A stretch of DNA of 18,670 nucleotides, from contig DQIO01000311.1 of assembly GCA_020793555.1 (NCBI GenBank), positions 1-18,670 of the forward strand, given 5' to 3'. Positions 1-8,800 of the stretch are shown one piece after another (within the stretch, counting starts at the first letter, position 1; each line of letters starts with the position of its first letter). The notes under the pieces were generated by a model. The model made no database searches and was not told the origin of the DNA. It worked only from the letters and a program-made list of their open reading frames with translations. Position numbers and translations under genes: made by a program. Source of the DNA: Methanosarcinaceae archaeon (GTDB lineage Archaea > Halobacteriota > Methanosarcinia > Methanosarcinales > Methanosarcinaceae).

Positions 1-228
1 GAAACCAGAATATACATGGCTCACGCGATGCCAACGCGCGAAGCTTTTAAGCTGGCCTTGATCCATGATGGCGATAGTTGGATGGATATGATAAAAGACC
101 GCAATCGAACCGTCCATACCTATAATGAAGAAACGGCACGAAAAATTGCTTTTAATATTGTAGACCGTTTTTTTGCTTTATTTATTGCACTTCAGGAAAC
201 AATGCAGGGTTTACAGGATGAAAACTGA
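1..228 (+). CDS. HepT-like HEPN toxin / nucleotidyltransferase substrate-binding protein (5' end cut by window)
   Basis: The frame is open from base 1, so the start lies outside the window; about 75 C-terminal codons are visible, against a usual length of roughly 130-140 residues. It looks like the HI0074 family (nucleotidyltransferase substrate-binding, HEPN fold). Bases 100-123 encode R-N-R-T-V-H-T-Y, which fits the RX4HXY motif of HepT RNases: Arg and His are the catalytic pair, and the Tyr is the residue that MntA antitoxins AMPylate in the characterised Shewanella system. The last 11 bases overlap the start of the nucleotidyltransferase gene, as in hepT-mntA operons. Inferred role: RNase toxin of a type VII-like toxin-antitoxin pair. 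A housekeeping HI0074/HI0073 pair of unknown function is the alternative. Confidence 0.8.
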   Translation, partial: ETRIYMAHAMPTREAFKLALIHDGDSWMDMIKDRNRTVHTYNEETARKIAFNIVDRFFALFIALQETMQGLQDEN

Positions 229-553
229 AAATGTACTCCGTTTTGGTCTTAAAGAAAACACCATTGACCGCATAAATGCGGTGTTTTTTCAATATCCTGA
301 TATTGAAAAAGTCATGCTTTATGGTTCTCGCGCAAAAGGTAACTATCGAGAAGGCACGGATATTGATCTAACGCTGGTGGGGGATGAGCTAAGCCATGCA
401 CAACTCAATCGGATTGAAACAAAAATTGATGATCTGCTATTGCCTTATACCATCGATTTATCCATTTTTGAGCATATTGATAATGCGAATCTGATTAATC
501 ACATTCGGCGGGTTGGTGTTGTTTTTTATAGTATATATTTTATAAATATATAG
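218..553 (+). CDS. MntA-like minimal nucleotidyltransferase (antitoxin)
   Basis: A 111-residue protein of the HI0073/MNT family. The pol-beta type active site is visible: G36-S37 followed by D48-I-D50 (GSRAKGNYREGTDIDL) and a third acidic residue, D80, in TIDLSIF. The ATG at 218 lies inside the end of the upstream HEPN gene (11-bp overlap, different frame) and gives the usual family N-terminus; the open frame extends back to 173, but that part is shadow of the HEPN gene. In characterised HepT-MntA pairs this enzyme transfers AMP from ATP to a Tyr of the HEPN toxin and silences it, and the target Tyr is present in the neighbour. The C-terminus carries a short extra tail after the usual VGVVFY ending. 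It stops with TAG. Confidence 0.85.
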   Translation: MKTENVLRFGLKENTIDRINAVFFQYPDIEKVMLYGSRAKGNYREGTDIDLTLVGDELSHAQLNRIETKIDDLLLPYTIDLSIFEHIDNANLINHIRRVGVVFYSIYFINI

Positions 554-722
554 TGCGAGTTAATCTGAGCGTCAGTGAAGATTTTCTTGTGTGCAGGATG
601 GAATGTAATCAGATTTTGTCTGTAAAATTAATGTTACTCACTTACATCGTGTGTGCAATTTCACAATTCAATACATTCAAATATTGTTAATTACATACAA
701 AAAATACTGTTGGTGAACAAAT

Positions 723-1730
723 ATGGATATTGAATCCGAAGAAGTTTATACGCTTGTAATTCCCGTGAAACCTGAAAATGTTGTAAATGGTAAGTACCGA
801 GGAGGGGCTGAAGTTGGAGATATGGATCCAACCTACACTCATTTCAATGAACACAAAAGTGTTTTTTGGGCATGGGGTTTATCGCCGCGTGGTATAAAAA
901 AATCGATTAAAAAGGGCCATTCAAAACTTGGCATGAGTGATTTTATTGATAAGATTCACCCCGAATTATTAAAAAACATTGGTGTTTCTACAAATATTAA
1001 TGGAAAAATGGTTAAAATTAGTAAAACTGGGTACTTTTATTCTACAAAAGATAAATCAATAAATTGGAAATTTGAAGCAACTTCAATTTTGAATACCAGA
1101 GACATTAAAGAAAGGAATCTTGAAAAGTACGTGCCACCTTGTAGAGAAACATATTTGGATGATTGGTATGGCACTTGGTTATTAATCAGTGATTTGAAGG
1201 AATTGAAAAAGCCATTTAGTGGAAAACTTATCGAAAATCAATTTTATGTGTTTCCAACATTCGATTTTGAATTTTACAGCAATTCAAGTAATAAACTGGT
1301 ACCTTTTAGCACAAATCACTTGACATCAGGAAATGCATTTGTTATAGAAAAAGAAACAGATAATTAAAATAACTTACAAGATTTTGTTAATATAGAAGAG
1401 GATGAACAATACATTTCTGATGAAAGTTTTGAAGAAAGAAAAACATTACGTTATCATAAACATGTTGAAAGAAATTTAAAAATATCTAAAAGGACGAAGG
1501 AGATTCATGGATATACTTGTACCGCATGTGGTTTTAATTTTGTAAAAAAATATGGTGAAATTGGTACAAATTATATCGAAGCTCATCACCTAACTCCTTT
1601 TGCCGATTTGAATGAAAATTCAAAAGTATCTCCTAAAAATGATATGACCGTTCTCTGTGCAAATTGCCATAGGATGATTCATAGGTTACAAAATATTTCT
1701 ATAGGTGAATTTAAGAAAATAATTCATTAA
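723..1730 (+). pseudogene. HNH endonuclease gene interrupted by one in-frame TAA
   Basis: One reading frame runs from ATG 723 to TAA 1728-1730 (335 codons) with a single internal TAA at 1365-1367 (codon 215). A GGTGA ribosome site at 712-716 with a 6-base spacer supports the start. The second half, after the stop, is a clear HNH nuclease: C266-x2-C269 zinc pair, E286-A-H-H289, then C312-A-N-C315-H316. The first 214 residues contain FWAWGL and several Trp/Tyr-rich strands; they may be a PUA/EVE-like recognition domain, but I cannot identify the family. No ATG or plausible start follows the stop before codon 308, so the nuclease is probably not made separately. Likely an inactivated modification-dependent type IV restriction enzyme. 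A sequencing or assembly error at 1365 is possible. Confidence 0.75.
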
Positions 1731-2091
1731 AAACAGATAATAATCTTTTGTAAACCTGTGCAGGTATAGTAAATGTAAACAAGTGCACTCTTTGTTTAAT
1801 GACCAACTATCTTCAATTTGAACATGTCCAAATGAAAATGGGAATCTCTGTAACATTGAGCGTGTAAATAATCGACGGGATGAACAGGATTTACAGGATG
1901 GTGCGAGCCACTTGCATCCTGTTTATCCTGTCAATCCTGTCAATTAATTCAGATGATGAGATTCCTATTGCTCATTAACACCTCAACCTTTATCAATCAC
2001 AACACCAAAAGATTTGAAAGCCCCCATTTGAAAAAGATTAATAACCATTGGCATAATTAAATGCAAACACATTATCCATACAGGTGAAATT
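1731..2091. other. Intergenic stretch upstream of thrS
   Basis: No coding frame is convincing here. The stretch holds the ACAGGAT-type inverted repeat (separate entry), AT-rich sequence with possible TATA-like boxes near 2032-2064, and the thrS ribosome site AGGTGA at 2082-2087, five bases before the ATG. It separates AT-rich accessory genes on the left from the housekeeping block on the right. Confidence 0.6.
1874..1941. repeat. Imperfect inverted repeat made of tandem ACAGGAT units
   Basis: The left arm 1874-1900 and right arm 1915-1941 are 27 bases each and match as reverse complements at 22 positions. Each arm repeats a GGAT/ACAGGAT unit about every 9-10 bases, and the arms are separated by a 14-base loop. 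In RNA or single-stranded DNA this would fold into a long hairpin. Repeats of this look are, from general knowledge, scattered between genes in several archaea and bacteria; here it may be a REP- or MITE-like unit. Confidence 0.7.
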
Positions 2092-4005
2092 ATGCAATTA
2101 TTACTCATCCATTCCGATTATATTGAATACGAAGTCAAAAAAAGCACGCCGGTTGCTGAGAAGATCGAGGAATCACTCAAACGGGGGCGTCTTGAAGATG
2201 CACTTACGGCATTTATGGCTGTTGAAAGTGTTGACGAGGCAAATCCTGCCGATACGATCAAACGCACTGTCGCTGAGATCGAGAAGGTCGCAGCACAGGT
2301 AAAAGCTGAACGGTTGATGCTTTATCCTTACGCGCATTTGAGTTCGAATCTCTCATCCCCAAAGGTCGCGGTTTCCATACTGAAAGGTATTGAAGAAGCA
2401 CTATCCGGTAAATACGAGGTTATGCGGGCACCTTTTGGATGGTATAAAGCATTTAAGATCAGTTGCAAAGGACATCCTCTCTCCGAACTTTCCCGCTCCA
2501 TCCTGCCAGAAGGTATGGAAGAGACAAAGGTAATAGCATCATGTGCCAAATCTTCGGAAGATGAAGATGTGGTATCCGAAGCCCTCAAAGCAGAAAGTGT
2601 AGCAAAATCGTACTGGCATATTCTCACACCTGACGGAGAACTTCACAGCATTGATGATTTTGATCTTTCAAAACACCCGAATCTCCAGAAGTTCGTTGAT
2701 TACGAAATATCAAAGAACAGAGCGATGGAAAAAGCACCTCCGCATGTTGAACTTATGCGAAGGCTTGAGATCGCGGATTACGAACCCGGGTCGGATTCAG
2801 GGAACATGCGTTTCTATCCTAAGGGCAGGTTGATGAAAACCCTTCTTGAAAACTATGTACTTGACGAATCTTCAAAATACGGGGCAATGGAAGTCGAGAC
2901 CCCGATCATGTATGACATGAACCACCCAACACTCAAGAAATATCTTGATCGGTTCCCGGCACGTCAATATTCGATCGAATCTGACAAACGTCATCTATTT
3001 TTGCGATTTGCGGCATGTTTCGGACAATTCCTTATGAACCACGACATGACAATCTCCTACAAGAGCCTGCCCCTGAAGATGATCGAACTTACCAGATACA
3101 GTTTCAGGAAAGAGCAGCGCGGGGAACTTGTGGGTTTGAGAAGACTTCGTGCGTTCACCATGCCTGATATGCACACATTGTGCACTGATATGGATCAGGC
3201 AGTATCGCAGTTCGATGAACAGTATAATATGTGCATCAACGTTCTTGACAAGGTCGGCATCAAACTCGACGATTATGAGGTTGCGATACGATTCACACGT
3301 GACTTTTACGAATCGAACCGTGATTTCATCACCAATCTTGCAAAAACGGTTGACAAACCAGTTCTTGTTGAGATGTGGGATACCCGTTTCTTCTATTTTG
3401 TGCTTAAATTCGAGTTCAACTTCATAGATGCACTTGCAAAAGCGAGTGCATTGTCAACCGTCCAGATCGATGTTGAGAATGCCGAGCGGTATGACATCAA
3501 CTATATCAATACGAAAGGGGAAGCTAAAAAACCGGTCGTACTCCACTGTTCCCCAAGCGGTGCCATTGAGCGCTGTATCTATGCACTTCTTGAAAAAGAG
3601 TCTATGGCTATGGAGGAAGGTGCAGTACCAATGCTGCCTGTATGGCTATCACCAACCCAGGTACGTATAATTCCAATTGCACAGCGACACCTTGAATTTG
3701 CTGAACAGGTCTCAGAGCAGTTAAAATGTCGTGCTGACATTGATGACAGGGAAGACACTGTCGGCAAGAGAATACGGGAAGCAGGCAGGGAATGGATTCC
3801 TTATGTTGCCGTTATTGGCGATAAAGAGATCGAAAATGGCACGATAAATGTGACCATACGGTCAGAATCCCAGCCAAACAAACCTGTGAAAATGGAAATG
3901 TCCGCAGAGGAACTCAACAACCGAATCATGTCAGAGATTGAGGGTCTGCCTTACAGGGGACTTCCGCTTTCAAAGCTTGTCTCAGTTAGACCAAAGTTCA
4001 TATAG
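2092..4005 (+). CDS. thrS: Threonyl-tRNA synthetase, archaeal type
   Basis: A 637-residue class II synthetase that charges tRNA-Thr in the cytoplasm. Residues 1 to about 140 match the archaea-specific N-terminal editing domain (D-aminoacyl-tRNA deacylase fold), which removes Ser mischarged onto tRNA-Thr; H82, Y118 and K119 fit its conserved positions. The catalytic core shows motif 2 ([11 protein letters not shown]), motif 3 (PSGAIER) and the zinc ligands C309, H361 and H485, spaced nearly as C334/H385/H511 in the E. coli enzyme. A class IIa anticodon-binding domain starts near residue 525 ([10 protein letters not shown]). The start is fixed by AGGTGA at 2082-2087. It is the first gene of a plus-strand housekeeping run; the acylphosphatase gene follows 22 bases later. 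The full-length domain order and absence of interruptions suggest a functional gene. Confidence 0.97.
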   Translation: MQLLLIHSDYIEYEVKKSTPVAEKIEESLKRGRLEDALTAFMAVESVDEANPADTIKRTVAEIEKVAAQVKAERLMLYPYAHLSSNLSSPKVAVSILKGIEEALSGKYEVMRAPFGWYKAFKISCKGHPLSELSRSILPEGMEETKVIASCAKSSEDEDVVSEALKAESVAKSYWHILTPDGELHSIDDFDLSKHPNLQKFVDYEISKNRAMEKAPPHVELMRRLEIADYEPGSDSGNMRFYPKGRLMKTLLENYVLDESSKYGAMEVETPIMYDMNHPTLKKYLDRFPARQYSIESDKRHLFLRFAACFGQFLMNHDMTISYKSLPLKMIELTRYSFRKEQRGELVGLRRLRAFTMPDMHTLCTDMDQAVSQFDEQYNMCINVLDKVGIKLDDYEVAIRFTRDFYESNRDFITNLAKTVDKPVLVEMWDTRFFYFVLKFEFNFIDALAKASALSTVQIDVENAERYDINYINTKGEAKKPVVLHCSPSGAIERCIYALLEKESMAMEEGAVPMLPVWLSPTQVRIIPIAQRHLEFAEQVSEQLKCRADIDDREDTVGKRIREAGREWIPYVAVIGDKEIENGTINVTIRSESQPNKPVKMEMSAEELNNRIMSEIEGLPYRGLPLSKLVSVRPKFI

Positions 4006-4027
4006 GAAAAAACACGAATATTATCTT

Positions 4028-4327
4028 ATGGAAAAGTGGAGAGATACAGAATCTGAATCCTGTGTGGAGATATATGTCTCCGGCAGGGTACAGGGTGTGT
4101 TTTTTAGGCAGTTTACAAAGGAGATTGCCGCGCATTTTGGACTTGTTGGATACGTCCGAAACCTGCCTGACGGAAGGGTAAGGGCAGTTGTAAAGGGAAG
4201 CCATGAAAACATAGAACGGTTTGTGAAACAACTTCGTGCCGGTCCGAGAATGGCGAATGTGGAATCCCTTGATGCTAAGTGGTATGAACCGGATGAGTCA
4301 TTTGATGATTTTAGTATCAGACGGTGA
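4028..4327 (+). CDS. acyP: Acylphosphatase
   Basis: A 99-residue protein that hydrolyses the carboxyl-phosphate bond of acyl phosphates. The family signature is present: GRVQGVFFRQF with catalytic Arg27, then GYVRNLPDGRV with catalytic Asn45. Length and ferredoxin-like alpha/beta layout are normal for the family; the N-terminus is about 10 residues longer than the minimal core. ATG 4028 is chosen because the open frame upstream (to 3938) only overlaps thrS. No good ribosome site precedes it, so translation may be coupled to thrS, which ends 22 bases earlier. Linkage to thrS suggests cotranscription, not necessarily a shared pathway. Confidence 0.93.
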   Translation: MEKWRDTESESCVEIYVSGRVQGVFFRQFTKEIAAHFGLVGYVRNLPDGRVRAVVKGSHENIERFVKQLRAGPRMANVESLDAKWYEPDESFDDFSIRR

Positions 4328-4353
4328 TTGTAAATTAAATCAGAAATATCATC

Positions 4354-4384
4354 AATTATATGTAAATAGGATGTTAAATATATC
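4354..4384 (+). promoter_or_regulatory. Possible archaeal promoter of the DUF2226-like gene
   Basis: Two TATA-like stretches lie in an AT-rich gap: AATTATATG near 4355-4362 and TTAAATATATC at 4374-4384. The first would place transcription start near 4387, leaving a short leader that contains the GGGTG ribosome site at 4397-4401. The call rests on spacing and composition only. Confidence 0.35.
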
Positions 4385-4407
4385 ATATAATCGGATGGGT
4401 GTTCCGA

Positions 4408-5166
4408 ATGAAGATTCCAAAAGGTAAGTTTGTAAAGACGTATCCGGAAAGATCGGAATATAGGATTGTCACTGAGCAATTGACGAGTGGCAAGTTTAAT
4501 GGATATATACTTATAAGTACGCCGATTGAAGATATCGATGCAAAAGGATATCTTGTTTTTGAAGGCGGCGTGCCAGTGCTTGCTTATTATGAGCATAAGG
4601 ATGTTTTGAATTGCGAACATGCTTTGAAGAATATTGCCAGGAATTTTTTGGAATTCAACTCTGTTGTGGAACTTCATGAACTTACAAAACACCAGATAGA
4701 CATCTGCAAGATGTATGTCAGTTGTGTTAACAAACCCGGGAGCTCGATCATTGCACTGGATATATATGATGGAGTGGAACCATCGCCTGATTCTGTTGAT
4801 GAACTGTCCTGTGAAAAAGCAGGTGGAGCTATGCCAAAGGAATCAATGTGTAATATCTGCAAAGTGCAATGTATTTCATCGATCGCTGACCCGACACACA
4901 TAATCGCTAAACGGTTTATCAAGAACGAGTCTGCTGTGCTTAATAACAGGAATCTGCTAAATGGCAGACCTACAACAAGTAAAGTATCTGAACCTGTAGG
5001 AACCATTGAACCCGAACCATCGATCAATGTTGAAGGTAAAACACCGGAAGAACTTTCTGCAGATGATGAACTTGAAGCGTTCCTGAAGGAATCGGTAAAT
5101 TCCTTTAAGGATCAATCAAGCATCATATTGGAATCCCTCGGGCTTGGACATATGAAAAAACAATGA
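4408..5166 (+). CDS. DUF2226-like archaeal protein
   Basis: A 252-residue protein, not experimentally understood. The N-terminal half (MKIPKGKFVKTYPE ... GYLVFEGGVPVLAYYE) resembles archaeal DUF2226 proteins, by recall only. The first ~130 residues look like a compact alpha/beta domain. A middle segment holds a small cysteine cluster (C-N-I-C-x3-C), and the tail is acidic and probably flexible (EELSADDELEAFLKE). No membrane segment or signal peptide is visible. GTG 4399 is an in-frame alternative, but ATG 4408 is preferred because GGGTG sits six bases upstream. The gene ends 43 bases before the stop codon of the convergent isomerase relic at 5210, which is relevant to the island model. I assign no function. 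Confidence 0.75.
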   Translation: MKIPKGKFVKTYPERSEYRIVTEQLTSGKFNGYILISTPIEDIDAKGYLVFEGGVPVLAYYEHKDVLNCEHALKNIARNFLEFNSVVELHELTKHQIDICKMYVSCVNKPGSSIIALDIYDGVEPSPDSVDELSCEKAGGAMPKESMCNICKVQCISSIADPTHIIAKRFIKNESAVLNNRNLLNGRPTTSKVSEPVGTIEPEPSINVEGKTPEELSADDELEAFLKESVNSFKDQSSIILESLGLGHMKKQ

Positions 5167-5205
5167 TTACTTTTTGTGACTTGCATATTCCATGACACTG
5201 TACCA

Positions 5206-5330
5206 GTTTTCACACCATCTCGCCAACTTCCCACACAAGATGCTCTTTAATGATGGTGTATGCCATCACAGGCGGCACCGCGCCGACATCTGTGATTATT
5301 AGGTCAATGTATTCCGGTGGCGTAATATTG
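5206..5330 (-). pseudogene. Orphan 3' end of a ribose-1,5-bisphosphate isomerase gene
   Basis: This 125-bp block matches 15463-15587, the 3' end of the intact isomerase gene, with 11 mismatches and no gap, in the same orientation. On the minus strand it still encodes the uninterrupted C-terminus (ITPPEYIDLIITDVG ... EVGEMV) and the TGA stop at 5210-5212. Most differences are synonymous; two change Gly to Val (PPGMAY to PPVMAY and HLGW to HLVW). Similarity stops abruptly at 5330. The rest of the gene is absent. It is either a displaced original gene end left by an insertion, or the remnant of a second gene copy that diverged under selection and was later truncated. Confidence 0.9.
5301..5328. 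repeat. Left copy of a 28-bp perfect direct repeat (possible attachment site)
   Basis: These 28 bases are identical to 15558-15585. The block starts AGGTCAATG and ends GCGTAATAT. It lies at the very edge of the duplicated isomerase end; all internal mismatches lie on the DUF2226 side, and homology is lost within two bases on the other side. That pattern is expected for an integration core. No integrase is seen. Confidence 0.5.
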
Positions 5331-5387
5331 TCAACGGCAGTATGTCACTTCTTCGATAATTTTTATTATCCCGGTTTTATCCATCAT
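5331..5387 (-). pseudogene. Possible 5' fragment of a truncated gene
   Basis: On the minus strand, a GGTGGTGG ribosome-like sequence is followed by ATG at 5385-5387 and 18 codons (MMDKTGIIKIIEEVTYCR), ending in a stop right where the isomerase relic begins. It looks like the beginning of a gene cut by a deletion or insertion junction at 5330/5331. It is too short to identify and may be chance. Confidence 0.3.
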
Positions 5388-5407
5388 TTTCCACCACCTA
5401 TAACCAC

Positions 5408-5560
5408 TCACGCATATTCGATCGTAACCTTAACCTTAACCTTAACCTTACTGATACCTTTTGGAATTATAGACGCTTTTAAGTTTACAATACCATTCGT
5501 GATTTTGTACCTGTCAAAGTTCTTGGTAGTCTTATCGTTTTCAGCATATATTTTTGCTAT
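5408..5560 (-). pseudogene. Small 50-codon gene with ATA in place of a start codon
   Basis: A minus-strand frame from ATA (5558-5560) to TGA (5408-5410) reads like a compact beta-rich protein: AKIYAENDKTTKNFDRYK, then NGIVNLKASIIPKGIS, four Lys-Val pairs, and TIEYA. The codon before ATA is ACC and the next upstream codon is TAA, so no ATG, GTG or TTG is available at the front. An ATG-to-ATA change would explain this. A TATA-like run lies upstream (5613-5630), and AGGGT precedes the ATA by about ten bases. It is either a start-loss pseudogene or translated from a non-standard start. The family is not identified. Confidence 0.45.
5425..5448. repeat. Four tandem copies of TAACCT
   Basis: There are four perfect hexamers. 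On the minus strand they read AAGGTT and encode the Lys-Val run near the C-terminus of the 5408-5560 frame, so the repeat keeps that frame whatever its copy number. The resemblance to telomeric hexamers is coincidental. Confidence 0.85.
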
Positions 5561-5566
5561 GGTTTA

Positions 5567-5862
5567 AGTTACCCTGATTATTTCACATCTTTTTGTTATA
5601 CATAATTGTGTTTTTGTTATATATATATCAAAGCCAAGTAGAGTGAAAGTATCAATACATCAATTTTAGGAACACGCCGCTGCTTCGCGCCGGATGGATG
5701 CTTTTTTGATCTAAACTGTTCGTTTCAACCTAAACTCGTAAAATCGCCAATCAAATCATTAGATGAGATTTCCCCCGGCCTCTGTATCCCCACAAACTTC
5801 CAAAACAATTATATCCAAACCCACAAATTACTACCTACAAAAAGAACAAGGTCCCCCTACTC
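5567..5862. other. Non-coding leader between the isomerase relic region and the helicase gene
   Basis: It contains an AT-rich run (GTTATATATATATC near 5617-5630) that could act as a TATA box in either direction, and a short GC-rich stretch at 5671-5695. The distance from the TATA-like run to the helicase ATG (5863) is over 200 bases, so either the leader is long or a nearer promoter exists. I see no gene. Confidence 0.5.
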
Positions 5863-8800
5863 ATGCTAACCAAACTCCTAGAATCCCTCAAACCAAAACA
5901 GCTCACCGCCGTTCAACACAGCGAAGGCCCCCTCCTAATAATCGCAGGTGCAGGCACCGGCAAGACCACAACAATCACGGCCAAGATCGCCCACATGGTT
6001 GAAAAGGACGGCATCCAGCCGGAACATATCCTTGCACTCACCTTCTCAAAAGAGGCGGCCGGGAACATGGAACGTAAGGTAAGGGAACTGCTTGGTGAAA
6101 ACAGGGATGTAACGGTAAGTACATTTCATTCATTCTGTGCTGACATCATACGGGACAACTCAAGGGAATGTGGAATATCGGATGATTTTTCCATATTTCA
6201 GGAAATCGATTCAGCGATCTTCTTTTACAGCGAAGTGGGGATTGATGTAAGAAATGCAACACTCTATTCCAACACCATCTCAAAAGCAAAAGACCTCAAC
6301 CTACCAATTGGAAAGTTCAAAGAGTATGCGGATGCAAAAAAAGACCTCTTGCTGCCTTTTGCAAAAGAAGATGAATGGGAAAATACCTATCACAATTACA
6401 AGATCAAACTCAATACTTTTCACCTCAAAAGTAAGGAAGAGCAAAAAGCCGACAAAGCAGATAAAAAAGCATGGCAGGAATTTATTGGACTGTATGATGA
6501 GTATCGCAAATATCACAACTTTGTAGATGCATGGATCAAATACGAAGAGAAAAAGTCCAGTATCAATTCTCTCGACTACGGAGATCTTAACCTACTTGCA
6601 CTTGAATATCTGAACAGCTATGGCACCGATGAACTGAACCACACCTATCGCTACATCATAGTTGACGAATTCCAGGACACCAATTACGTCCAGTTCGAAT
6701 TGATCAAAAAACTCACCGCAAAAGAGCAGAACATCACAGTCGTTGCCGATTCCAACCAGACGATCTATGCATTCAGGGGTGCATATTCGAACAACATAGA
6801 GGAGTTCAAGAAACAATTTGGCATCAAACACGACCGGGTCGTATCTCTTGATGTCAGTTTCAGATCCACAGACAAGATCCTGCGGGTATCCCATAGATTA
6901 ATTGAAAAGAACTATTCTGAAGACCAGATCGAGGATTGCGTTCTTCTAAAGAACCATGAAGGTGCACAGGGTACCAATGTCATCATCCAGGAAACGATGG
7001 ATGAGAAGGAGGAAGCACGCAGAGTTGTTGAAATGATCGAAGAGCACATCGCTGCCGGCATACCAATGACCGGTATCGCTGTCCTCTACCGGACCCATGC
7101 ACAGGGCAGGCTTGTAAAACAGGCACTCATGATGCGAGGATTGCCTGTCACTGTGAAGGATGATACCGATTTTTTAAAACAAACCGAGATCAAGACAGCA
7201 TTTTCATATCTCTATGTACTGAATAACATCACGCATCCAACCGCACGGGGTACAGAAGCATGGTGGAGATTGTTCCATTATAATAATGCACTCAGTAGCA
7301 GTGATTCGATCAAGATCGCTGAATATATCAAAAAGAACTGGATCTCGTTCCAGGATACGATATATCATCATATTGATGAACTTGGACTCAGTGACAGTGG
7401 AATTGAGACCATAAGCCGTGTCAAAGGTTTGGTCGAAGACCTTTCTAAAATGACACCGCTTGATATTTCCGACCTTGTCCTTGAAATATACGACCGCAGT
7501 GGACTCAGCCGCCAGTTTGCGCATCTGGATACTGTAAGAACGAGAGAAGCATTACTCAATCTAAGTAAACTCCATGATGTCGCTTTGGCTTTTGAGAAAA
7601 ATCACGAAAAAGGATTGTCTGATTTTGTGGATTATCTTGAGATCCTTGATGAGATGGGGGGCAATCCTCCGGCTGCACGTATTCCAGAGGAAGATGCGAT
7701 TAATCTGATGAGCGTCCACTCTGCCAAAGGACTGGAATTTGAGGTTGTTTTTGTAATTAACATGGCAAAGGATAAGTTTCCTCTCACGCGCGGTGGTAAA
7801 GAACCAATTATACCGCTTGAGTTCATGCATCAGTACAAGGACCTCTTTGAGCAGGACCTATCCGCATCTAAACTTCAAAGTGCTATTCGTGATCGTAAAA
7901 GAGAGATCAAACTTGAAGAAGAACGCAGGCTCGGTTATGTGGCGTTCACCCGTGCAAAAACAAATCTCATCCTGACACTTGCATCTGAATATGGCGGGAA
8001 TCAAAGGGACCCGTCCGTTTTCCTGTTCGACATTGGATTTGATGATCTGATGAACACTGAGCCTGATGCCGATGGAAATGTTATACTTGACGACATGACA
8101 TACCTCATTGATAGTGATATCAAGGCACGTGAAGTTGTTATGGACGATGAACTTGAGAGAAGGAAGAACCAATGGCGAAATCTTGTGATCGAATCTCTTG
8201 ATTCGGGTAATTTTACAGAGACCGTTCATAACGTGCTTGTTTACCAATCCCTCAAGGATGGGACTGTAGGAAAGTATCAGGAGGATCTCAACTCAAACTG
8301 GTCAACCATCGATCCCGAGGCTGATGCTGAAGAGATTCTTTCCGCGATCAAATCAGGCGGGAACGGGTTAAAGTTCAATCCAGATACCATGACATTCAGT
8401 GTCTCGTCTATCAAGGTTTATGAGAACTGTCCGAAACAGTACGAACTCCAGAACATACTGAGAATGCCTACAAGGGCTTCGGAAGACAGTACGGGTGCGA
8501 TGAATCTGGGTAGTTTCGTGCATAAGGTTTGTGAGATTACTGTAGAAGATCAGATCTCTACAAAAGATGAGATGTATAGAATTGCAGATGAACTTGTCAC
8601 AAAATCCGAATGGAAGGGTGTTGATCTTACGAGAGCAAAACCACTACTTGAAGTGTTCTGGCTACGGAATGGATCCAGAATTAAAGACAACTTGTTTGTT
8701 GAAAAACGGTTTAGTGTGCCAATCGAGGGTTTCATTTTCAAGGGATTCATTGACAGGATAGACAGATTGCCGGGAACTGATAATGAAGTAGATATCATCG

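Noticed and set aside
1365..1367. Read-through of the HNH internal stop as pyrrolysine
   Set aside because: Pyrrolysine in methanogens is coded by TAG; this codon is TAA.
4021..4692. A long minus-strand open frame across the acylphosphatase and DUF2226-like genes
   Set aside because: It is antisense to two genes with clear family features and shows no domain of its own.
5425..5448. Telomere-like repeat
   Set aside because: Only four copies, inside what looks like a coding frame on a chromosome segment.
5250..5567. Plus-strand open frame over the isomerase relic, with hydrophobic stretches
   Set aside because: It is the complement of the relic and of the small minus-strand frame; its apparent membrane segments arise from reading those backwards.
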